In this document: positions 15,816 to 23,752 of the stretch, in pieces
How the letters are laid out: each line of letters begins with the position of its first letter
Numbering within the stretch: the first letter of the stretch is position 1
Source of the DNA: Kribbella italica
GTDB lineage: Bacteria > Actinomycetota > Actinomycetes > Propionibacteriales > Kribbellaceae
Length of the DNA: 64,000 nt
Assembly (NCBI RefSeq): GCF_014205135.1
Contig: NZ_JACHMY010000001.1
Coordinates: 5,332,001-5,396,000, forward strand
Reading direction: 5' to 3'
The notes under the pieces: model-generated
Told to the model about the DNA's origin: nothing
Database searches by the model: none
What the model saw: only the letters and a program-made list of their open reading frames with translations
Position numbers and translations under genes: made by a program

Positions 15816-16988
15816 CTACGGCATCGTTGCGATGCTGGTGGCGCCTGAGTCGGTGGGAGTCGCCGGGGTGGCGGACTTCGACGCGAGGTGGAGGCGGAGG
15901 AGGGTGTCGTAGTCGACGACCTCCAGGGACGACGCGGTCTTCGCGGCCTGGGGGAAGTCGGCGGCCGGGTCTTGCGTGCCGACGACCAGGACCGTGCGGG
16001 CGTCGGTGATCTCCACGCCGTACTTGGTCTTGGCGAAGGCCTGGTTGTCCGCGGCGGTGAAGTACTTCTGGTACGCCGCCAAGCGGCTCGCGCCGGCCGG
16101 GATGTCCAGGGAGCGGCGGTGCTTCTGGCCGGTCTCGCGGAGCGGGAGCGCGAGGTCGCCGACGACGTGCGTGCCGTCCTCGCGTTCGAGGACGAAGTCG
16201 GGCGTGATGGTGCCGTCCGACGACTCCAGGGACGGCTGGACGATCAGGCGGGTGGCGTCGAACGCCGACAGCAGGATGTCCTCGTGCTTGGCGAGGAACT
16301 CGGCCGTCGTCAGCTTCGCGAGGCCGTGCAGGTAGGTGCTGGCGAACTGGTCCGCCTTCAGGGCCTGCTCGACGCGCTCGCCCCGCGGTACGGCGAAGGT
16401 GCCGATCGGGTCGAGGTGCTGGGAGTTGCCGACCAGGCGCTGGAGGAAGTCGCGGTACTTGTCCGCGGGCTCGGAGCGGTGGATCGCGATCGTGAAGAAG
16501 TTCCACTTCAGCCGGACCGCGAGGCCGGACGACTGGGCCAGCAGGACGCGGTCCAGTACGGCGTAGTTGCCGGGCTGGAAGTCCAGCAGCCGGTCGCTCG
16601 GGCCGACCATCTCGTTGCCGAGCAGGCTCTGCGTCGCGGGGAACGAGTCCGAGAGCGCGTTCTTGCCGCGCTCGCTGGCGATCGTCGCGTCCTTCACGAC
16701 GCTCTCGTCGGGCAGCGCGACGACGGCGCTCGCGCCGGCCGTCGTACCGAAGTACTCGTCGATGCCGGCGGCCTTCTGCCGGCGGACCTCCAGGGAGCGG
16801 TACTCGCGGCTGACGCCGGCCAGCTCCAGGATGTTCCAGTCGGGGGTCTCGGTCAGGATCATCAGCCGCGGGTAGAGCAGCGGGCCGGGCAGTTCGCGGG
16901 AGTGGCTGACGGGCAGGTGCTCGCTGACACTCTTCAGGTGCTCGCCCCAGAACTGAGTGTTCACCTTGACGAACTCGGTGGGTTTCAT
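15816..16988 (-). CDS. DUF4263/Shedu-like protein with degenerate nuclease motif
   Basis: A 390-residue soluble protein. Residues 225-365 look like the DUF4263 core of the Shedu anti-phage nuclease: 'EFLAKHEDILL', then 'TPDFVLEREDGTHVVGDLALP', a helix with 'RLAAYQKYFTAADNQ', the strand 'ARTVLVVGT' and the closing 'VVDYDTLL'. In active members the motif is PD..ExK. Here Asp264 is kept, but the E-x-K position reads Asp278-Leu-Ala280, so the lysine is missing. It may be inactive or a repurposed sensor. The N-terminal 200 residues are unlike anything I recognise. It stands alone, with no partner defence genes. Family call is moderate, made by eye. Confidence 0.5.
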   Translation of the reverse strand: MKPTEFVKVNTQFWGEHLKSVSEHLPVSHSRELPGPLLYPRLMILTETPDWNILELAGVSREYRSLEVRRQKAAGIDEYFGTTAGASAVVALPDESVVKDATIASERGKNALSDSFPATQSLLGNEMVGPSDRLLDFQPGNYAVLDRVLLAQSSGLAVRLKWNFFTIAIHRSEPADKYRDFLQRLVGNSQHLDPIGTFAVPRGERVEQALKADQFASTYLHGLAKLTTAEFLAKHEDILLSAFDATRLIVQPSLESSDGTITPDFVLEREDGTHVVGDLALPLRETGQKHRRSLDIPAGASRLAAYQKYFTAADNQAFAKTKYGVEITDARTVLVVGTQDPAADFPQAAKTASSLEVVDYDTLLRLHLASKSATPATPTDSGATSIATMP

Positions 16989-17088
16989 CGCCCGCTCTTC
17001 TCCTCGATCACTTCATGGGTCTTCCACAACCAGCAACTCCGGTCCGCACACCGCCTATTCCCCGGCAGTCTGCGGCAGGATGCGCGTC

Positions 17089-18033
17089 ATGGATGCGCAT
17101 GGGGATGGTACGCCGAGCGGCCGGACGGCGAAGGCGATGTGGGACGAGTGGAAGGAGGCGGACCGGGTCGGCGACGCCGCCGCGGCCGGGCGGCTGGCCT
17201 CGGAGATGACCGCGGCGCTGCCGCAGTTCTCCGCGATCTGGTTCGAGGCCGGGATGTACTCCAAGGCGCGCGGCGAGTGGGCCGAGGCGGTCGCGCGAAA
17301 CCAGCGCGCGGTGGACCTGTTCACCGCCGAGGACGCGGCGGAGTACGACGGGGAGAACCCGGCCGCCTGGAACCTGGGCATCGCCGCCACCGCGATCGGT
17401 GACTGGGCGACCGCGCGCAGCGCCTGGACGGCGTACGGGATCGAGGGCATCGAGGCGGGCACCGAGCCGATCGACGTGAACTTCGGCTACGTGCCGATCC
17501 GGGTGAACCCCGATCGCCCGAGCCTGCCGCACCAGGTGGTCCCGGAGTTCGGCGACACCGAGGTGATCTGGTGCCGGCGCCGCAGCCCTGCCCACGCGGT
17601 GATCTCGAGCGTTCCGCTGCCGGCGTCCGGGCACCGCTTCCGCGACGTCCTGCTCCACGACGGCGAGCCCAAGGGCACCCGCCGCCTCGGCGAGCAGGAG
17701 GTCGCGGTCTTCGACCAGCTGGCCCGGCTGGAGTCATCGGACCTGCCGACCTGGCAGGCCCAGATCCTCGGCACCGGCCCCACCGACCTCGACGCCCTCG
17801 CCGACCTGATCGGACCGCGCGACCTGGGCCTAGACGACTGGTCGAGCATCCGCCTGATGTGCGCCGACTGCTCCCACGGCTCCCCCGGTACGGCCCACAC
17901 CCACACCCCCGCCGCCACCGACGCGACGATCCTCGGCCTCGCGGGCTCCGAGGCTGACCTCCGCAACTGCCTCGATCCCTGGCTCGCGGAGCGGCCCCAC
18001 GTCGTACTGGCTGAGCTGACGTTCCTGTGGTGA
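17089..18033 (+). CDS. tetratricopeptide-repeat protein of unknown role
   Basis: A 314-residue protein. Residues 10-125 contain two or three TPR-like helical pairs ('AIWFEAGMYSKARGEWAEAVARNQRAV' region and 'AAWNLGIAATAIGDWATARSAW'). The rest is a beta-rich domain with a 'LMCADCSHG' Cys pair and several His residues ('HTHTPAATD'), which could bind metal, but no known family comes to mind. CAGGAT seven bases before ATG 17089 could be a leaderless promoter; an in-frame ATG at 17080 is an alternative start. Confidence 0.7.
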   Translation: MDAHGDGTPSGRTAKAMWDEWKEADRVGDAAAAGRLASEMTAALPQFSAIWFEAGMYSKARGEWAEAVARNQRAVDLFTAEDAAEYDGENPAAWNLGIAATAIGDWATARSAWTAYGIEGIEAGTEPIDVNFGYVPIRVNPDRPSLPHQVVPEFGDTEVIWCRRRSPAHAVISSVPLPASGHRFRDVLLHDGEPKGTRRLGEQEVAVFDQLARLESSDLPTWQAQILGTGPTDLDALADLIGPRDLGLDDWSSIRLMCADCSHGSPGTAHTHTPAATDATILGLAGSEADLRNCLDPWLAERPHVVLAELTFLW

Positions 18034-18039
18034 AGCGGC

Positions 18040-18411
18040 TCAGCCGGAAGCGTCGGTCTTCTGGCTGAACGCACACCGCCAGTCGCCGGCCACGCGGACG
18101 TAGATCTCGCTGATCCACTCCTCCACCGCGTACGGCGTCCCGTCCCAGGAGCCCGAGCTGGCTTTCCGGGCGGTCAGTACGACGACGTCGCCTACGCGGG
18201 CCAGCCGCTCGGTCCCGACCACGCGCATGGTGTGGTGGACCAGTTGCCCGGACGCGATCCAGCCGAGGACGTCCTTCCGGGGAGTCGCGCCGGACGGCCC
18301 GACGTACACCCAGTCGTCGGTCATGAACCGCCCGACCGCACCCGCGTCGTTCCCCACCAGCGCCACGTCGAACGCCGCCGACACCGCCCGCACCTCGTCC
18401 TCGACCGCCAT
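18040..18411 (-). CDS. SnoaL-like / DUF4440 NTF2-fold protein
   Basis: A 123-residue cone-shaped alpha+beta protein of the NTF2 superfamily: opening helix 'VRAVSAAFDVALVGNDAGAV', then 'RFMTDDWVYVGPSG', and a final strand 'DWRCAFSQKTDAS' in the place where such domains close the pocket. Members are small-ligand binders or isomerases. GGAGGAG before ATG 18411 decides the start; a much longer open frame upstream covers tRNA-Tyr and opposite-strand genes and is not real. It lies just downstream of tRNA-Tyr. Confidence 0.8.
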   Translation of the reverse strand: MAVEDEVRAVSAAFDVALVGNDAGAVGRFMTDDWVYVGPSGATPRKDVLGWIASGQLVHHTMRVVGTERLARVGDVVVLTARKASSGSWDGTPYAVEEWISEIYVRVAGDWRCAFSQKTDASG

Positions 18412-18473
18412 CCGCGCCTCCTCCGTCCCGCCTGAGGCTAGGCCACGGCAGGCGCAGCCCGGGGCGAACGAGA

Positions 18474-18504
18474 ACAGCCCCTGATCCGGTGGATCAGGGG
18501 CTGT
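18474..18504 (-). terminator. terminator of tRNA-Tyr
   Basis: Perfect 14-base stem (18474-18487 with 18491-18504) and a 3-base loop, 12 bases past the 3' end of the tRNA gene. Confidence 0.75.
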
Positions 18505-18515
18505 CACTTGCCCTG

Positions 18516-18598
18516 TGGCAGGTGCAGGGTTCGAACCTGCGTAGGCATAAGCCGACAGATTTACAGTCTGCTCCCTTTGGCCGCTCGGGCAACCTGCC
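18516..18598 (-). tRNA. tRNA-Tyr (GTA)
   Basis: An 83-base type II tRNA with a 7-base acceptor stem (GGCAGGT/ACCTGCC), D-arm, a 7-base anticodon loop CTGTAAA with anticodon GTA, a long variable arm and a T-loop containing GTTCGAA. The 3' CCA is not encoded. The class and anticodon are unambiguous. Strong hairpin 18474-18504 follows. Confidence 0.97.
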
Positions 18599-18696
18599 AG
18601 GGTGGTGCCGGTTCGTGAACCGGCGTGAGAGACGATACAACAGACAGTGCCCCTGACAGCAAATCGGAAAGACAGCAACTCGGAAGGGAAGTGCCC

Positions 18697-19188
18697 ATGG
18701 CTTCGGAGTCCTCCTTCGACATCGTGAACAAGGTCGACCAGCAGGAGGTGGACAACGCCGTGAACCAGGCGGCGAAGGAGATCAGCCAGCGGTTCGACTT
18801 CAAGAACGTCGACGCGGGGATCAAGTTGTCCGGCGAGGCGATCGACCTGCAGGCCAACACCGAGGAGCGCTGCAACGCCGTTCTGGACGTGCTCAAGGAC
18901 AAGCTGGTCAAGCGGCAGATCTCGCTCAAGGGCCTGGAGGCCGAGGACCCGAAGCTGTCCGGCAAGATCTACAAGATCAACGCCACGATCAGCGCGGGGA
19001 TCACCCAGGAGAACGCGAAGAAGCTGTCCAAGCTGATCCGCGACGAGGGCCCGAAGGGCGTCAAGGCGCAGATCCAGGGCGACGAGCTGCGGGTCTCCAG
19101 CAAGAGCCGCGACGACCTGCAGACGGTCCAGTCGCTGATCAAGGGCCAGGACCTCGACTTCGCGGTGCAGTTCGTCAACTACCGCTGA
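18697..19188 (+). CDS. yajQ: YajQ-family nucleotide-binding protein
   Basis: A 163-residue protein of two related ferredoxin-like halves, the full normal length. Typical segments are 'SFDIVNKVDQQEVDNAVNQA', 'RFDFKNVDAGIKL' and the C-terminal 'LKGQDLDFAVQF'-type end (here 'IKGQDLDFAVQFVNYR'). Some YajQ proteins bind cyclic di-GMP and act on transcription factors; others bind RNA or nucleotides. GGAAGGGAAG precedes ATG 18697. It is divergent from the tRNA-Tyr gene and stands alone. Confidence 0.95.
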   Translation: MASESSFDIVNKVDQQEVDNAVNQAAKEISQRFDFKNVDAGIKLSGEAIDLQANTEERCNAVLDVLKDKLVKRQISLKGLEAEDPKLSGKIYKINATISAGITQENAKKLSKLIRDEGPKGVKAQIQGDELRVSSKSRDDLQTVQSLIKGQDLDFAVQFVNYR

Positions 19189-19254
19189 CCGCTCGCGGGA
19201 GACGCCCGGCCAATTCGCTCGCCGATCCGCCCTTGGCCGGGCATCCTGAACGCC

Positions 19255-20283
19255 GTGAACACACCGGCGCTGCAGGACTGGCTGCACGACGACCACGGGC
19301 TCGATGTGGTCGAACTCACGCGCGTACAGGGCGGCGCGGACCTCGCCGCCGAGGTGTGGAAGGTGAAGGCGAGCGCCGATCCGGAGAGTCGCCAAGGCGT
19401 CCGCTCGTACGCCGTTAAGTGGTCCGGTGGTGGGACCGATGCCGGGCCGTTGGTGAGCGCGGAGCTGGCGGCGGCGGGAGTTCCTGGGGTCGCCGGGCCG
19501 GTGCGGACTCGGGCGGGTGGGCTGTGGAGTGAGCGGGACGGGCGCCGGCTGACGGTGATGCCCTGGGTCGACGGGCGGCAGGCATCCGAGAGCGGGCTCA
19601 CTGACGCGGATTGGACGGCGTACGGCGTACTGCTGGCTCGGGTGCACGCAACCGAGCCGTCGGACGAGCTGCGGCAGGCGTTGCCGCGGGTGAATCCGGT
19701 GAACGCCCGGATGCCGGGGTTGCTGCGGGAGCTGGATGCTCAGCTGACCCAGCAGTCGCCGGCGGACGAGGTCGAGGCCGAGCTGGGCGTGCTCTGGAGG
19801 CAGCACCGGACGCCGATCCTTGGACTGCTGGAGCCGGTCGACGGGCCGCACGGCCCCGCGGTCATCTGCCATGCGGATCCACACCTCGGCAACGTGATCC
19901 TCGGCGCGGACGGTGTCCACCTGATCGACTGGGACGACGCCGTACTGGCTCCGCGCGAGCAGGACCTGATGTTCGTCCTCGGCGGCATGGGCACTCTCGG
20001 CCCGACCACGACGCAGCAGCTCGACGCCTTCTTCACCGGCTACGGCGAGGTCGAGCCAGACCCCGTCAACCTCCACTACTACCGCCATGCCAGGGCCCAA
20101 GAGGACGTCGCCCTCTGGGCCGAACAGGTCATCAACGGGCCGGACCGCGAGGAGTCACTGCAGATTCTCCGCGGCGTACTGGGCCCGGACGGGCTGCTGC
20201 TACGCGTGACGGACCCAGATGTTGGGCTCGGTGTAGGTGCCGATTCCGTCGGCGATCGTGAGGGTGGAGAAGTCCGGCGGTGA
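19255..20283 (+). CDS. aminoglycoside phosphotransferase-fold kinase
   Basis: A 342-residue kinase of the APH/choline kinase fold. Lys55 in 'SYAVKW' would hold the ATP phosphates, the catalytic loop is 'HADPHLGN' (Asp208, Asn213) and the metal-binding Asp225 lies in 'LIDWDD'. The hydrophobic 'LMFVLGGMGTLGP' segment is normal for this group. CATCCT seven bases before the GTG at 19255 may be a leaderless promoter. Many such genes phosphorylate metabolites rather than drugs, and nothing here points to an antibiotic. Confidence 0.85.
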   Translation: MNTPALQDWLHDDHGLDVVELTRVQGGADLAAEVWKVKASADPESRQGVRSYAVKWSGGGTDAGPLVSAELAAAGVPGVAGPVRTRAGGLWSERDGRRLTVMPWVDGRQASESGLTDADWTAYGVLLARVHATEPSDELRQALPRVNPVNARMPGLLRELDAQLTQQSPADEVEAELGVLWRQHRTPILGLLEPVDGPHGPAVICHADPHLGNVILGADGVHLIDWDDAVLAPREQDLMFVLGGMGTLGPTTTQQLDAFFTGYGEVEPDPVNLHYYRHARAQEDVALWAEQVINGPDREESLQILRGVLGPDGLLLRVTDPDVGLGVGADSVGDREGGEVRR

Positions 20284-20325
20284 TCGTGTGTAGGTGCCAG
20301 GGGAGGGTAGGGCGGAGGGGCGCGA

Positions 20326-20440
20326 TCACCCGGTCAGCCCGTGGGCGACGGCTCGGTCGCGGACCGCGGTGACGAGCGCGGCGGCGGTGCCTCGGCCTTG
20401 CCGGTCGGCGCGGACGGCGGCGGCGCGTCGGCGGCCGGGA
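20326..20440 (-). pseudogene. remnant of a GNAT acetyltransferase (motif A only)
   Basis: On the minus strand the frame ending at 20326 reads 'AAVRADRQGRGTAAALV', then 'TAVRDRAVAHGLTG' and a stop. This is the acetyl-CoA-binding motif A (R/Q-x-x-G-x-G) and following helix of GNAT proteins, without the N- or C-terminal parts and without a start. It fills the gap between the kinase and the AraC gene. The call rests on one motif. Confidence 0.35.
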
Positions 20441-20457
20441 TCAGCATGCAGCCGAGG

Positions 20458-21246
20458 CTAGGTCGGGCTGCCGCCGGCGACCACTGCGTTTCGGACGGCG
20501 CGTGGTGAGCCGCCGAGTTCGCGGTGGCAGGCCTTGTTGAAGGCCTGGAGGTCGGGGATGCCGACCGAGGCGGCGACCGCGGGGATCGACAGGGTCGAGG
20601 CGACCAGGAGGTGCCGGGCGCGGGTCAGCCGGCGGCGCCGGAGGTAGGCGATCACCGTCGTACCGGTCTCCGCGTGGAAGAGCCGGGTCAGGTGGTTGTG
20701 CGAGACCCCGGCCGCGCGAGCGAGCTCGGGGACGGTCAGCGGCCGAGCCAGGTTGGCCTCGATGAAGGCGATCGCGGTGGCGACGGCCGGGTGGGTGTCG
20801 CGGGTCCCGGGATCGGCGCCGGCCGAGAGATGCGCGATGCGCCAGAGCGCGGTCCACACCTCCGCGACCACGCGCGGGGAACCGCTCGGGGACGCCTCGA
20901 GCGCGGAGCGCAGCAGATCGGCGAGCACCGGCGCGGCCGCTCCGGCGTCCTGGACTTCCGGCACGTACGACGGCTCGCCGCCGGGCCGGGGGCGGAAGTG
21001 CACGTACAGGTGCTCGGAGCGCCCCCGGTAGTCGAACTGCACCTGCGCCCCGGCCGGCGTCAGGCTGACGAAACCGGGCGCGACCGCGTACGTCGTACCG
21101 TCCAGGGTCAGGTCGGCCGAGTAGCTGTAGAGATGCAACTGCCACAGATCGGGCAGCCGGAACACGTCGCGGCGCCGGTGGACGCCGTGCACGCCCGCGC
21201 CGACGTTGACGGCCTCCGGCGGCTGGGCCAAGGTCAACTGAAGCAT
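20458..21246 (-). CDS. AraC-family transcriptional regulator
   Basis: A 262-residue regulator: N-terminal cupin-like ligand domain followed by two helix-turn-helix motifs ('LTVPELARAAGVSHNHLTRLF' split, and 'SIPAVAASVGIPDLQAFNKA') in the last 95 residues. It is divergent from the PhyH-type dioxygenase gene and presumably activates it. The PhyH partner suggests a hydrophobic or phytanoyl-like ligand, but that is a guess. Confidence 0.9.
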   Translation of the reverse strand: MLQLTLAQPPEAVNVGAGVHGVHRRRDVFRLPDLWQLHLYSYSADLTLDGTTYAVAPGFVSLTPAGAQVQFDYRGRSEHLYVHFRPRPGGEPSYVPEVQDAGAAAPVLADLLRSALEASPSGSPRVVAEVWTALWRIAHLSAGADPGTRDTHPAVATAIAFIEANLARPLTVPELARAAGVSHNHLTRLFHAETGTTVIAYLRRRRLTRARHLLVASTLSIPAVAASVGIPDLQAFNKACHRELGGSPRAVRNAVVAGGSPT

Positions 21247-21257
21247 GGTGAGAAATT

Positions 21258-21269
21258 ACCACCAGTGGT
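21258..21269. promoter_or_regulatory. candidate AraC site ACCAC-CA-GTGGT
   Basis: Perfect 5-base inverted repeat with a 2-base centre, 12 bases upstream of the AraC start in the divergent gap with the dioxygenase gene. Confidence 0.4.
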
Positions 21270-21357
21270 GAATCGGACCGACGCGAAACAAGGTTCCCGA
21301 AACCTAACCTGGACGAGTAGGAACCACCACGGACCAGTCGCCCCGAGAGGGAGAGAC

Positions 21358-22221
21358 ATGCCCCACCCCCATCGCAAGAACCTGCTTACGTCGGTCCAGA
21401 TGGCTCATTTCGTCGCCACCGGCGCGTTCCGGATGGACGCCGTCGTACCGGACGAGATGAACCAGCAGGCCCTCGACGTGCTCCAGGCCGGCATCCCCGG
21501 CGTCCCCTACGGCACGCCGCTGTCGGAGGCGTTCGCGGACAGCGAGTTCGTGCAGCGGCTGGTGCAGCTGCCCGAGATCGCCGGCGCGATCCACAGCCTG
21601 GTCGGCCCGGAGCCGACCGTCGACCACCACGCGGTGCACATCCGCAAGGCCAACGAGGGCGAGGCGCAGAACCTGCACGGTGACGCGATCATCGACGTCC
21701 GCGAGGACGCCTTCGACGTGCAGCTGATGTACTACCCGCAGGAGGTGACGCTCGAGATGGGCGGCACCCTCAGCGTGCCCGGCAGCCACCTGCGCCGGAC
21801 CAACGAGTCCGACACCGGCCGCTACCAGAACCTGGCCGGCCAGACCCGGCTGACCTGCCCGGCCGGCACCGTCGTCTTCCTGCACCACGGCATCTGGCAC
21901 GGCGGCCGCAAGAACGACAGCGCGATCGACCGCTACATGTTCAAGATCCGCTTCAACCCGACCGTGCGCCAGGTCCGGCTGTGGGACCTCGAGGACCTGT
22001 ACGACGAGCAGGTCGCCGCCGAGCTCAAGCAGACGTTCCCCTGGTACGAGAACGCAACCGGCCGGCTGGAGATCTACAACCGGGTCAAGCTCTGGCAGGC
22101 GCTGACCGGTGACGACACCTTCGACCCCGACTACTGGGTCACCCGGGTCTCGAACCGCCCGCAGCGCGTGATCTCCCAGCGCAGCCTCAACCCGCACGCC
22201 GCCAAGAAGGTGACCGCATGA
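21358..22221 (+). CDS. phytanoyl-CoA dioxygenase (PhyH) family oxygenase
   Basis: A 287-residue Fe(II)/2-oxoglutarate oxygenase. The iron facial triad is visible as His107-x-Asp109 in 'NLHGDAII' and a distal His181 in 'HHGIWHGG', with Arg198 in 'FKIRFN' likely to bind 2-oxoglutarate. Length and motifs fit the PhyH family that hydroxylates lipids and natural products. GAGAGGGAGAG precedes ATG 21358; a long upstream extension runs through the AraC gene and is rejected. It overlaps the next small gene by four bases (ATGA). Confidence 0.9.
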   Translation: MPHPHRKNLLTSVQMAHFVATGAFRMDAVVPDEMNQQALDVLQAGIPGVPYGTPLSEAFADSEFVQRLVQLPEIAGAIHSLVGPEPTVDHHAVHIRKANEGEAQNLHGDAIIDVREDAFDVQLMYYPQEVTLEMGGTLSVPGSHLRRTNESDTGRYQNLAGQTRLTCPAGTVVFLHHGIWHGGRKNDSAIDRYMFKIRFNPTVRQVRLWDLEDLYDEQVAAELKQTFPWYENATGRLEIYNRVKLWQALTGDDTFDPDYWVTRVSNRPQRVISQRSLNPHAAKKVTA

Positions 22222-22520
22222 CCACGACCGCCCCTGACCCGACCCAGACCACGGTCCGCCAGCAGGTCCTGGTGCTCTACCTGGCCTCGTCCGCGCTCGA
22301 CGCGCGCACGGTCGGCTGGTCGACGTACGACGGCACCGGCGCGACCTCGCCGACGACCGGCGACAGCGACGTCCCGCCGTACGCGAACGGGCTGGAGGCA
22401 CTGAAGGACGGCTGGCGGCTGTTCCAGGCCGCGCAGCTGCTGCCGCCGCAGCACGGTCACGAGTACGACGTGTCGTTCCTCAAGCACGAGTTCTTCTTCG
22501 AGAAGCTGGTCACGGTCTGA
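22218..22520 (+). CDS. small conserved-looking protein coupled to the dioxygenase
   Basis: A 100-residue soluble protein with no family I recognise. It contains 'LVLYLASSALDARTVGWSTYDG' (mixed strand and helix), 'YANGLEALKDGWRLFQAAQLLPP' and an acidic-aromatic tail 'KHEFFFEKLV'. It begins inside the dioxygenase stop codon, so it should be made with that enzyme and may be its partner or activator. Its end overlaps the convergent GH32 gene by 11 bases. Confidence 0.7.
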   Translation: MTTTAPDPTQTTVRQQVLVLYLASSALDARTVGWSTYDGTGATSPTTGDSDVPPYANGLEALKDGWRLFQAAQLLPPQHGHEYDVSFLKHEFFFEKLVTV

Positions 22521-23742
22521 GCTGGTACAGGCTCAACGAGCTGATCCGCAACGGGCCGTCGGTGGCGAGGGTGATCTCGTCGCCGGCGGCCTCGCTGTCG
22601 AAGTCGACGTTCAGGCAGGTGTAGGCGAGGCCGGAGAAGCTCGCGAGCTGACCCCGGTCGACGAGGAGCCGCAGGGTTTCGCCGGCGGCGACCGGTACGT
22701 CGTAGTAGCCGCGCAGGCGCAGTGTGCACGGTCGCGAGGCGCCGGCGATCTCCAGCTCGAACGTGCGGCCTGCACCGAGGACGTGCCGGCCGGACTCGAA
22801 GGTTGCCTCCGGCCACGTTTGGGCGTCGCCGCGGAGGGTGCGGATCTCGTCGACCGGGCGGCTGAGGATCCGGGGGCCGTCGGGCGTGGGCACCAGTTCC
22901 TGCTCGACCGGGAAACTCGCGTTGCCGGTCCAGACCGAGCCCTTGTTGCGGCCCTGCCAGGCCATCGTGATGGTCCGGTCCGCGTTCTCGAAGGACTGCG
23001 CCGCGTAGTAGTCGCCCGCCGCGGGGCCCGGGTTGCGGGTGATCGTCTGCGGCTCGGTCCAGGTCGTGCTGAAGGTCCGGCCGTCGAAGTCGCCGACGAC
23101 GTACGAGCCGCGGGCGTCGCGGAGGACCCAGACGGTCTCGCCGTCCAGGTCCATCGGGGTGAAGTCGGGGCACTCGAAGAACCAGTCGGCGGCGTACCGG
23201 CTGGTCCGCTCCCAGTCGCGAAGGTTCGGGGAGACGAACACGTCCACACCGTTGCCCTCGGCATCGGACCAGACGACCATCGCCCAGCGCGACGTCGGCG
23301 CGTGCCAGACCACCTTCGGGTCGCGGCTCTCGTGCCCGCTCGGTTGCGCGACGATGCGGCCTTCGTCGTACGGCGTGAAGGTGGAACCGCCGTCGAGGCT
23401 GTAGAACATCCGCACGCCCTGGGTCCCGGAGAAGACCACGATCGGGTCGTCGTCGCCGTCCTTCAGGCCCGAGGTGTTGCCCAGGTCAACCACTCCCCCA
23501 CCGGACCACAGGTCGCCGGGGTGGATCGCCGGGTCGAGGGCGTTCGGCTGCTGGGTCCAGTGCACGAGGTCGGGGCTGGTCGCGTGGCCCCAGTGCATGG
23601 TGTCCCAGACCAGGCTGTCCGGGGCGTGCTGGAAGTAGAAGTGGTACGTGCCGCGGTAGTACAGCAGGCCGTTCGGATCGTTCATCCAGCCGGCTCGGGG
23701 GCTGAAGTGGACCTGACCGCGGTTCGGTTCGTCGTACGGCAT
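22510..23742 (-). CDS. GH32 beta-fructosidase
   Basis: A 410-residue five-bladed beta-propeller hydrolase with a C-terminal beta-sandwich. The three catalytic motifs are complete: 'WMNDPNG' with nucleophile Asp22, 'SRDPKV' with transition-state Asp141, and 'ECPDF' with acid/base Glu190. No signal peptide is visible, so it probably works in the cell on imported fructosides. GAGGAG before ATG 23742. It directly follows GH172 with a 10-base gap in the same operon, a pairing that points to fructan or difructose anhydride breakdown. Confidence 0.93.
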   Translation of the reverse strand: MPYDEPNRGQVHFSPRAGWMNDPNGLLYYRGTYHFYFQHAPDSLVWDTMHWGHATSPDLVHWTQQPNALDPAIHPGDLWSGGGVVDLGNTSGLKDGDDDPIVVFSGTQGVRMFYSLDGGSTFTPYDEGRIVAQPSGHESRDPKVVWHAPTSRWAMVVWSDAEGNGVDVFVSPNLRDWERTSRYAADWFFECPDFTPMDLDGETVWVLRDARGSYVVGDFDGRTFSTTWTEPQTITRNPGPAAGDYYAAQSFENADRTITMAWQGRNKGSVWTGNASFPVEQELVPTPDGPRILSRPVDEIRTLRGDAQTWPEATFESGRHVLGAGRTFELEIAGASRPCTLRLRGYYDVPVAAGETLRLLVDRGQLASFSGLAYTCLNVDFDSEAAGDEITLATDGPLRISSLSLYQLRP

Positions 23743-23752
23743 GGAGGGCTCC

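Noticed and set aside
18040..20100. Very long minus-strand frame across tRNA-Tyr, yajQ and the kinase gene
   Set aside because: Only its last 123 residues look like a protein (SnoaL-like). The rest is opposite to well-supported genes and covers the tRNA.
19255..20283. Antibiotic-resistance phosphotransferase
   Set aside because: The fold is shared by many metabolite kinases and nothing nearby supports a drug substrate.
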